Below, one piece after another: positions 17,259 through 24,253 of a stretch of 24,963 nucleotides of DNA. Source of the DNA: Pilaira anomala (Eukaryota; Mucoromycota; Mucoromycetes; Mucorales; Mucoraceae). The translations under genes and the position numbers were made by a program. The DNA lies in the NCBI GenBank assembly GCA_025716855.1, contig JAIXMQ010000156.1, forward strand, positions 1-24,963, in the 5' to 3' direction. The first letter of the stretch is position 1, and each line of letters begins with the position of its first letter. The notes beneath the pieces are model-generated. The model was not told where the DNA came from. It worked only from the letters and a program-made list of their open reading frames with translations, and made no database searches.

Positions 17259-17828
17259 ATGCAAGACATCACTAACGTACAACACCAAAAGTATAAGGAT
17301 CTCACCGATTACCAATACGGTCAGATCTCGGGTGCATATGAGTTCGGTAATTGTAAGATTGTGGACATTGCACGAAAAATGAACCTCAATACTTCAACCG
17401 TGTTTGGTTGTATAGAGCGAATCAAGAAAAATGGTACTGCCATACCAAAATAAAGTACTGGAAGACCAAGAAAAGTTTCTGATAGAGACACAAGAGCTAT
17501 AGTTCGAAGTGTGAAAAATTTTCCTTTTGAGCCACTTCGGGTTCATAACGCACTATTGGCTCAAGCAGGTGTCAATATCTGTATTCAAACTCTCAAAAAA
17601 TATTTGGTAGAAAATGGGTTTGGAATTTACACACCAGCACGCAAACCAAGTTTAACACCTAAACATATGAAAAAGCGACTCGAATGGTGTAAACAAAGAG
17701 TTGATTGGTCGTTCGGCAAGTGGGCATCTGTCATCTGGTCAGATGAATCGAGATTCACGGTTACAGGTAATGATGGAGGTGCTAAGGTAATCAGACGGGC
17801 TGGTGAGAGGTACCAGGAAGACAAAATT
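17259..17828 (+). pseudogene. Tc1/mariner-type transposase, N-terminal half, truncated
   Basis: Start ATG at 17259. The order of parts is that of Tc1-like transposases: a first helix-turn-helix (GNCKIVDIARKMNLNTSTVF), a GRPRK minor-groove-binding motif (about 17460-17474), a second helix-turn-helix (EPLRVHNALLAQAGVNICIQ), and the start of the DDE domain with the first catalytic Asp in WSDESRFTV (Asp codon 17742-17744). A TAA at 17451-17453 splits the frame just before GRPRK. Homology ends after ERYQEDKI near 17828, before the GGG..VWG block and before the second and third acidic catalytic residues. The cut edge lies next to a 22-bp palindrome and a 45-bp satellite, suggesting disruption by insertion or rearrangement. 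Confidence 0.8.
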
Positions 17829-17863
17829 ACATTATGGCCACTAGAAGAAAATAAAATACTATG

Positions 17864-17885
17864 TTCAGTGTACATATACACTGAA
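17864..17885. repeat. 22-bp palindrome at the transposase break
   Basis: TTCAGTGTA (17864-17872), four bases, then TACACTGAA (17877-17885). It sits about 35 bp after the last recognisable transposase codon and shares TTCAGT/ACTGAA words with the satellite that follows. Confidence 0.6.
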
Positions 17886-17927
17886 AATTTACAGCTAAAA
17901 TTCAGTATATATGAGTTACAATGTACC

Positions 17928-18107
17928 CTGAAGATAGAAATTTAATTACTGAATTTTTCAGTATTTAAAATACTGAAGGTAGAAATAAAAATACTAAAAA
18001 TTTCAGTAATTAAAACTCTAAAGATAGAAAAAAAAATACTAATAATTTCAGTAATTAAAATTCGAAGGATAGAAAAAAAAATACTGATAATTTCAGTAAT
18101 ATGATTA
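17928..18107. repeat. 45-bp tandem repeat, four units
   Basis: Units start at 17928, 17973, 18018 and 18063, exactly 45 bp apart, with the anchor c-tgaagatagaaa and the second-half word tttcagtaattaaaa. A further partial start (ctgacgac) lies at 18108. Most units contain a small inverted pair, TACTGA...TCAGTA, clearest in the first. Confidence 0.85.
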
Positions 18108-18497
18108 CTGACGACGGTTTTTTTTACTCTTAATAATTCAGTATATTATTCACTAAGTATCGTAAAAATTATGATACGAGCAGAATTATATTTGCTAAAG
18201 AGAGTGTAAAACAACCTAATGACGGTAAAATATATTCTAAAGAGCGTAAACAAATTACTGTCTTCAGTGAAATAAAGACCGTATAACGGCCATAAATATA
18301 CAAAATATGGTATCGTTTGAACTTTAAAACGAATAGAAATATGATATAAAAAAAAACGAATATTTGAATGCGTCTATAATAATATGGCTTATAGAGACAG
18401 ATTAAGAATTATAATGTGAACAAATGGAACATTTTATTTATTTTATATACATGTAAATGAGCGTTATAGATAATAGTAACAAATGTAAAAAAAAAGT
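18108..18497. other. AT-rich DNA after the satellite
   Basis: No gene is seen. A small imperfect hairpin GTATCGTA...TATGATAC lies at about 18157-18176. Further diverged ttcagtatatta words near 18137 suggest that the satellite once reached further. Confidence 0.5.
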
Positions 18498-18936
18498 CTA
18501 GAAAAGCAACAGCCAAATATTAATCATGCCTTGATGTGACAATATGACTTGAGAAAGTCTATTACTACTAGGATCCAGCATTACATACTTGCCATAGACC
18601 AAAGAGTCAAATTCGAAAGTATTACCTAAAATAAAGAAAGATAATTAGATGTTTGTAGTTTAGAGTGATATATTTTCAAATTTACCATTGCTATACAATA
18701 AGATGATTGAAATACAAATAAACTGTTTTGAATTTAAAGAAGAAGTTACTATACACGTATTTAATTGTTTAATTTGTCAAAGATGTACCTTAAAAAAGTA
18801 ATATTCAGCTTTAAGCTGTGAGAAAAAACTCCAAGATTCCTAATGTCCAAGAAGGAGAAGCATTAGCATAAGTCGTTATAGTTTAAAGACTTAAAGTAAA
18901 TTTGAGTACCTTATTGCTCAGAAAGATCCATGACCC
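18498..18936 (-). CDS. Possible 3' end of a small-exon gene, unrecognised
   Basis: Four stretches on the minus strand join in one frame through introns of 70, 66 and 60 nt with GT/AG ends and pyrimidine-rich acceptors: 18936-18910 (GSWIFLSNK), 18839-18789 (ESWSFFSQLKAEYYFFK), 18722-18686 (FICISIILLYSN) and 18625-18498 (last 41 codons and TAG). The last exon is the most convincing: NTFEFDSLVYGKY, VMLDPSSNRLSQVILSH, QGMINIW. Introns two and three carry weaker donors (GTACAT, GTAAAT) and CTAAT-like branch sites are present in two. The upstream sequence is not open, so the 5' part is missing or unrecognised. Short exons can join by chance, hence the low confidence. Confidence 0.33.
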
Positions 18937-19342
18937 CTAGAGAGTTAAACCTATAAGTTTGTATAATAAAAGTAGCTTTTTAGCCCTATAAAATAAAGTA
19001 ACTTTTAAAAGCACCTATGTCTATTGTGATATGAGTTATAAGTTATGAATAGTTTTTATTGAAAAAAAAAATAAGCGAAAGAGATGATAAAAAAAGAAAG
19101 AAAAGAGAAAAGAGAGAAGAAAAAAAAGGCTCTTTTATAAGCAAAAAAAAAAAAAAAAAAAAAGTCACTTTAAAAGGGGCAAAAAAAAAGGAGACAATAA
19201 CAATATAGTATGCTACCAGTCCAGCATGTTTCCTTCAGTTATCAACTACTCTTTACACTACAGTGACTAAGCTAAAGTAGTGTTAAGCAAAATTAGAATG
19301 TATGAAATATTTGTAAAGGTTATTTGTGTTAGTATTTACCCT
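18937..19342. other. Purine-rich tract and poly-A run
   Basis: About 19060-19195 is almost all A and G on the plus strand (gaaagaaaagagaaaagaga...), ending in a run of 22 A at 19143-19164. On the minus strand this is a CT-rich tract. No gene is seen. It could be a promoter-type pyrimidine tract for minus-strand transcription, or simple-sequence DNA. Confidence 0.5.
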
Positions 19343-19512
19343 TCAAACAAGATTACTTGTTGTACTCTCGTTATCGTCAAAGTCAACGTATGTTAAATTA
19401 TTATCTCCTAATAGAAGCTGACAGTTGAGGAGTCGCCTGTTGAAGAAAGAACAGGTAAGCTGGAGTCCACCTTTCTTTCTCTTCTGCGCTAATGTACTAG
19501 TATAGTTTGTTC
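19343..19512 (-). other. Possible C-terminal exon, unrecognised
   Basis: A minus-strand frame is open from about 19512 to the TGA at 19343-19345 and ends with an acidic stretch (LGDNNLTYVDFDDNEST). The other two frames across its first half are also open for 20-30 codons and an acceptor-like TTCTTCAACAG lies at about 19438, so the true frame and exon start are unclear. It lies downstream of the broken gene at 19530-20075 on the same strand and may be part of it. Confidence 0.22.
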
Positions 19513-19529
19513 AAAAAAAAAGATAGGTT

Positions 19530-20075
19530 AGATAATGTATTTAAATATATTAGGCATTATAAATTTCCAACCTGCTGTTTTCTTCTCTCTGCATTTTTAA
19601 ATGCTTGCTTTTTCCCTTTAAAATTCTCTTGGAGTAGTGTCATTGCGCATCATTTTCCTTTACATTTAAAAATGTCAATACCAGACATTTTTGCTCTTTG
19701 CTCCAATGTAATCGCATAATATTCTTTGTGGACTTGACGAACATCATATTTCCAACTATTCATAGTCGAAATACCATCACTCTCATATCATGGACTACTT
19801 TTCTTGCCATACCCTTTAGTTGAAGTCTAAGCTCAGATAGCTCACCTGGTGCAAGAGCTGGTGAGGTATTTCCATACTTCATTTGATTCAACTGTTGTAA
19901 CAACGCATCTATTCTTCTTGTTGAATGTGGGTATTTGAGCTTTCCTCCAGCTGTAACACCTCTGATGCAATTAGGAGGACAAGCATCTATGGTACGAGTG
20001 TTGTTTTGCTTTCTTCAGTGTTAATTGTCTCAACTGTTACAGCACGTTTGAGTAAATTCCATTTCTTAAATATTG
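19530..20075 (-). pseudogene. Broken unrecognised gene
   Basis: Reading from 20075 downwards: FKKWNLLKRAVTVET, then after a shift near 20010 a clean 80-codon stretch (20003-19769) with TIDACPPNCIRGVTAGGK, HSTRRIDALLQQLNQMK, PGELSELRLQLKGMARK and VVHDMR. After another shift comes STMNSWKYDVRQVHKEYY with TLEQRAKMSGIDIFKCK, a stop, and a basic tail (GKKQAFKNAERRKQQ). The CPPNC motif and two amphipathic helices are the main landmarks. I do not recognise the family; its decay and surroundings make a transposon gene likely, but a host pseudogene is possible. At least two shifts and one stop make it non-functional. Confidence 0.5.
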
Positions 20076-21088
20076 TTACGTTCGTAGAGGTGATGTTTTA
20101 AAGTAGATGGAAAAGAAAGGGAAAAAAAAAAAGAGTAAGAAATTAAAAGGGATAAATTCCAAGTAAGTTCTTGCGTGAGCACCAGGTTTTAAGTTGTCCA
20201 ACTAAAGTTTTATAAAATAAATAAAATAAAAGAAATTTATAACGATAAGTTATAAGTAAAGAAAAATAAAAGTAAAGTTTTACAATGAATTAAAAAGAAT
20301 AGAGAATAATTCAAGGGATCTTATGAGATATGAATCTGTACGATATAGAATAAAAGTTATAGTAAAAGTAAGATAAGATTTATTGGAATTGCAGTTTTTG
20401 TGGGTTGTATTTATACTAAAGAGAGTCGGTTGTGAGCTCCTTTGGTAAAATGTCAAATTCTAGTCGTCGTGTCATTATCTTTTTGACATTGAAAATGATA
20501 GAGATCTTTTTCGATCTAGGTAATGTGTAATAAAAGTGTTTCTAAACTAAAATAATTTGTTGGGTAAAATAAAGGTATATCTAAACTAAAAATTTGTTGA
20601 GTAATTGAAGTATTTCTAAATAAATAATATTGTATTCGGTGAGAATTAATAAACTAAAATAAATTGTTGTTTTGACAGGCAGATAAATTAAAAGGAAATA
20701 ATAATTATAAAAAGAAAAAGAAGGGTAACAGTTCTGAAAGTCAAAAATAATGAAAGGGAACTGGGAATAATGGTGGGCTAATAAACTAAAATATATGCTA
20801 GTTTTTATGTTCAATGTAATTATAGAATACGCAACTGAAAGTGAATTATGAAAAAGTGTAACGTTGAAATATGCTAAAGTTAAAATGGTGTGATAATAAT
20901 TTGAAGTGTGCGTGGAAAGCATGTAGTGTATGTAGAAAAATGATCTTTGTTCACTACGTAAAACACGGCGTGTAACGTATTCCCCCGACAGAAAAAAATA
21001 TCGTCTCGATATCAGCAAAAAATTGAATTCGTAGTATGGTTGCGTGGTCATTGGAAAATACGGTGAACATAGATAAGTTTATTTAGAT
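20076..21088. other. AT-rich DNA, no supported gene; short 36-bp repeats
   Basis: The minus strand is open for 156 codons here, but the translation is a run of Tyr, Phe, Leu, Ile and Ser with no motif, which I take as a by-product of AT-rich composition. About 20538-20625 has three diverged 35-38 bp direct repeats around tctaaactaaaaattgttg-like words. The 20981-21015 patch (tcccccgaca, then atatcgtctcgatat) has a C-run and a perfect small hairpin and could be a retroelement end, without proof. Confidence 0.45.
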
Positions 21089-21430
21089 TTAATTTAAATG
21101 TTTTTTATAAAAAGCGATAGCGTCAGTTTTGTTTTTGAATAATTTACGAATGTATTGTTTCTTTTTGTGAATGTTTATAGTTTTATCTTGATTGAGCATT
21201 TGTATCATTTCGAATTCTTTAAATATGTGAGGTAAAATTTTTTGTTCAAGTAGAGCTTGTCTTTTCTTTTGATGATATAAGATTTTTTCTTTGCTTTCCA
21301 AAAAGGATTTGATAGTGGCTTGTAAATTCTGTGTTTCAGAAATTTTGACTTTTTCTTTGCGTTTCGCTTCTCCTTTTATCTTCATACCCGTTGGTTTGTC
21401 ACGAACAACGTCGTCGTCTGATGAGTGCAT
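21089..21430 (-). CDS. Intact 113-residue basic protein, unrecognised
   Basis: Clean frame from the ATG at 21430 (MHSSDDDVVRDKPTG) to the stop at 21089; a GTG 30 bases upstream is in frame but unlikely in a eukaryote. An acidic patch near the start is followed by a Lys-rich segment (KIKGEAKRKEKVKI) and a long, charged, probably helical or coiled region (IKSFLESKEKILYHQKKRQ, about 40-60; YIRKLFKNKTDAIAFYKKHL at the end). The approximately 80 bases upstream on its strand (about 21510-21600) are strongly CT-rich, as in many fungal promoters. It lies 3' of the dead integrase on the same strand. It could be an accessory gene of that element, a host gene, or chance. Unlike everything around it, it has no lesion. 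Confidence 0.4.
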   Translation of the reverse strand: MHSSDDDVVRDKPTGMKIKGEAKRKEKVKISETQNLQATIKSFLESKEKILYHQKKRQALLEQKILPHIFKEFEMIQMLNQDKTINIHKKKQYIRKLFKNKTDAIAFYKKHLN

Positions 21431-21689
21431 CTTGTATACTTTGGTATTATTCGTCGGCACAGTAAGGGATGTAATATAAGTATCAAAAAGAAAAAATTTA
21501 TTTTGTTCACAGGAGAGGAAGGAAGCAGATTATATTCTAACCGGGAGAAAAAAAGAAGACCAAGAGAGGGAAAGGGGACGAGATAAAGAGAATTAAAGAA
21601 AAAAACTTTTTTATTTAAAAAATTTCACACTAATTGTAAATAAGTTTAGCGTTTTTCTCCCACTTTACTTTAGGTTCAGTGAAGGACTT
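21431..21689. promoter_or_regulatory. Purine/pyrimidine-asymmetric tract, possible promoter of the 113-residue gene
   Basis: About 21505-21605 on the plus strand is nearly all purine (ggaaggaagcag, gggagaaaaaaagaagacc, gagagggaaaggggacgag). On the minus strand this is a CT-rich tract ending about 75 bases before the ATG at 21430. Alternatives are a polypurine tract of a plus-strand retroelement or simple-sequence DNA. Confidence 0.35.
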
Positions 21690-21706
21690 CAAGCGGTTTC
21701 CGTGGA

Positions 21707-23085
21707 CTAAATGTAATTTAGTAACTTCTGGATTTGAAATATTTTTATGAAGTATGATCCTTTCTTTAGTTTTTCTTGTATACAATAGTTTTCTTCATAC
21801 CAGCGGATAGATATTTTAGCCGACCAAGATGTAGATATGTTATCTCGATACAATTTAACAATATCACCAACACGGAAAGAAGGTTTCAGTTCCTTTTTAA
21901 TGCTGTTCATTCGTTTTTCCATACGTTCGACTTGTAATTTTTGTGATTTATGGATCTTATTCCAAGACTCTTTGCGAATATTATCCAAGTGTTGAAGTTG
22001 TACGGAAGTGCGTATAACCATTTGAAGTTCGAAACTAGCATCATTTATATTGTATGGTTTTACGGAATTATCAAAAAAAGTGGTAGGTTCATAACCATAC
22101 ATAAGGTAGAAAGGTGATTGACCAGTGGTTGCTTGTTTGATAGATCTGTAAGCAAAAACTGCTGCAGGTAAAAAATCTTGCCAATTCTTTTTCTCTCCTA
22201 CACTCCTATGTTTCAAAATCGCATCAATTGTTCTATTGAATCTTTTGACTAGGCCGTTACTCTGGCTATGATAGGGGCTGATGGTTTTTTGTCGAATCCC
22301 AAACTGTTTACAGGTATTTTGAATTAAATTTGAAATAAAAGGGCGTCCATTATCAGTGATGATAATATTTGGTGATCCATGTCTAGTGATAATTTCTTCA
22401 TATATAAACGAAGCAATTTCAGAGGAAGATTGCACTAAAAGGGCACGAACTTCCACATATTTAGTTAAATAATCAATTGCTACAATAATGTATTTATGAC
22501 CGGTTTGAGAAATAGTAACATGTTTGATGTCGATACCAACTTGAGCAAATGGTTTGATTGGAACGGATAGAGGATACGTTTTCTCATTTATATACAGTAT
22601 CTTATATAGCGTAATTTTCAGACTTTTGCGCTTATGTGTCATGCTTATTTATGCTTGAAAAAATTGAAATAGAAAAATATTCAGGAAATTCTAAATCGGA
22701 AATGCTTAAATCGAACGGCTTAAATAGATAGTATTTAACACCATGTTCTTGACAACGAGGACATTCTTTAATATATGAATAAATGTCTTTGTTCATGTTT
22801 TCCCATAGTATTTTTGGGATATCCGATTTAAGTATTGGCGAAAGCGAAATGCCCACCCAAAGGATGATAGTGATATTGAATGAAAGCTTCTCTGGCTTCT
22901 ACTTGGTTTAAGACTTTCTTCAAGCAAAATTTATCAAATGGTTGAAGTAAGTATAAGGACTCTTTGTGTATAGTGAAGTTGTGTATATTTTTTTCAATGT
23001 ATTTCTTTTCTGGTTCAGATATATTTTCGGCATGTTTGGATGTACGTAGAAAATGTAACAACGAATCAATTCTATGTTGTTCCAT
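21707..23085 (-). pseudogene. Integrase of the second Gypsy element, inactive
   Basis: The N-terminal piece (23085-22828) ends in the His pair of the zinc domain, YHYHPLGGHFAFANT. A shift near 22840 leads to IPKILWENMNKDIYSYIKE and the Cys pair CPRCQEHG. A degenerate MITE (about 22637-22738) then interrupts. The core follows (22642-21707): first Asp in VGIDIKHV (22529-22531), second Asp in ITDNGRPF (22352-22354). Exactly 35 residues further, where the third acidic residue should be, is a Lys (codon 22244-22246; SNGLVKRFNRT instead of a Glu before RFNRT). The C-terminal domain (FRVGDIVKLYRDNIS, KKGSYFIK) is present. GAA to AAA is a single G-to-A change. Catalytically dead on this ground alone. 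Confidence 0.85.
22637..22738. mobile_element. Degenerate copy of the pogo-like MITE in the integrase
   Basis: gcttaaatcgaacggcttaaatagat (about 22703-22729, read in two blocks) matches the right end of the MITE at 6085-6256 (ccttaaatcgaacgg, ccttaaatagag) with single-base losses. On the left, gcttatttatgcttgaaaaaatt resembles its left end (gctctatttaaggctgaaaaaaatt). It is about 100 bp instead of 172 bp, so it is internally deleted. It explains the segment of the integrase frame without homology between CPRCQEHG and the core domain. Confidence 0.6.
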
Positions 23086-23309
23086 GTTTGGTTAAGATAT
23101 TGTATCAATGAAAAAAATATATATTTTGATGAATAAAAGGGAAGGTTGATGTATATTTGATAAGATAATATATATATTTATTTTTGTTTTATTTTTAAAA
23201 AATATTTTTAAATTGTTTTTCCGGTATTATTCTAAAGGGTTTTATGATTTTTTTTTTTTTTTTTTTGTGTAATAAAAGAAGTGACAAAAAAATATCTATA
23301 TAAATAAAT
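23086..23309. other. AT-rich spacer with an 18-T run
   Basis: Between the integrase start and the repeat array. It contains TATATA stretches (23163-23181) and a long T-run at about 23249-23266. No coding signal. Confidence 0.5.
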
Positions 23310-24245
23310 CAGCTTTTTTTGATAAGGTCGTTCAGTGATAGAGAGGGATTTGGACCATATTGAGACAGCTTTTTTGGTAAGGTCATTCAGTAAGAAGTTT
23401 GGACCATATTGAGACAGCTTTTTTGGTAAGGTCATTCAGTAAGAAGTTTGGACCATTGAATGATATACAGCTTTTTTTTTTTTGATAGGTCATCAGTGAT
23501 GGAAGTTGGACCTAGTGATGTGATAGCTTTTTTGTTAAGGTCAATCAATGAAATTGAATTCTTTTTGGACCCCCAGAGTTTATTAACGTCATACAGTCTT
23601 GGACGTAATTCAGAGTTTGAAACATATAAAGTCATTCAGATTATTGGACCATGGCAGAGTTTATTGTCATTCAGATCAGTAGGGATAAATTGGACTCGTG
23701 TCATAGTTTTTATTCAGTCTTTAACCTTTTTTGTTTTTCGGACTAGCACATGATTTAACCATGATGTCTTCGTAACCAGTGGACATCCGTCAGAGTTTAT
23801 TGTTCTAGTGTCTCAGTACATTTTGGACACCGTAAATATTAGCAGTTTATTGTTCTAGTATCATGCAATTTAAATTGGACACTGTGATGGGTTATTTAAT
23901 GGTCTAGTATCACCTCATCAATTTAGATACTGTGAATAATAGCAGTTTATAGTTCTAATGTCATGCAATTCAAGTCTGGACATTGTACGTCAGTAGTTTT
24001 TAAGGTCATACAGGTAATTGGACACAGTACTATTAGCAGTTTAATGTCTTACAAGTAATTGGACTTGTGATACTAATCTTTTTTTGTCGATATAGCACAA
24101 TTGGACACAAACACTATAGCTTTTAAAGTCGATCAGAGTTTTGGACTATGGCAGAGTAGCTTTTAATGATCTAGTGTCATTCACTGAAATTGGACACCGT
24201 ACTACAGTATTTTTACGTCTTACAGGTAATTGGACTTTGTTCTAT
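23310..24245. repeat. Tandem degenerate hairpin repeats, about 20 units of 34-59 bp
   Basis: Twenty cores of the form TTGGAC recur at 23352, 23401, 23450, 23508, 23567, 23601, 23646, 23692, 23740, 23781, 23825, 23877, 23926 (as GATAC), 23978, 24020, 24061, 24103, 24143, 24192 and 24232. Each is preceded, 11-25 bases earlier (farther in one unit), by a GTC-type word, usually followed by ATTCAG or ATACAG, and by a T-rich lead (agcttttttggtaag or cagtttattgttctag). Two neighbouring units (23366-23414 and 23415-23458) are almost identical. The GTC and GAC words form inverted pairs whose outer bases vary together between units. The array fills the space between the end of RNase H (24254) and the integrase. 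The period is not a multiple of three, so no frame is shared by the units. Confidence 0.85.
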
Positions 24246-24253
24246 ATATTTTT

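Noticed and set aside
20077..20990. Possible 0.9-kb LTR (tgttacg... to ...cccccgaca)
   Set aside because: It begins TG and ends CA, and the C-run end looks LTR-like. However, there is no second copy in the window, no matching five-base flanks (aatat versus gaaaa), no primer site and no purine tract in the right place for either strand.
20581..21051. 156-codon open frame on the minus strand
   Set aside because: The translation is Tyr/Phe/Ile/Leu/Ser-rich without motifs and lies in strongly AT-biased DNA; openness is explained by composition.
23232..23753. Open frames of 67-97 codons inside the hairpin array on both strands
   Set aside because: They are repeats of the unit read in shifting frames; the period is not a multiple of three and both strands are open, so no protein is supported.
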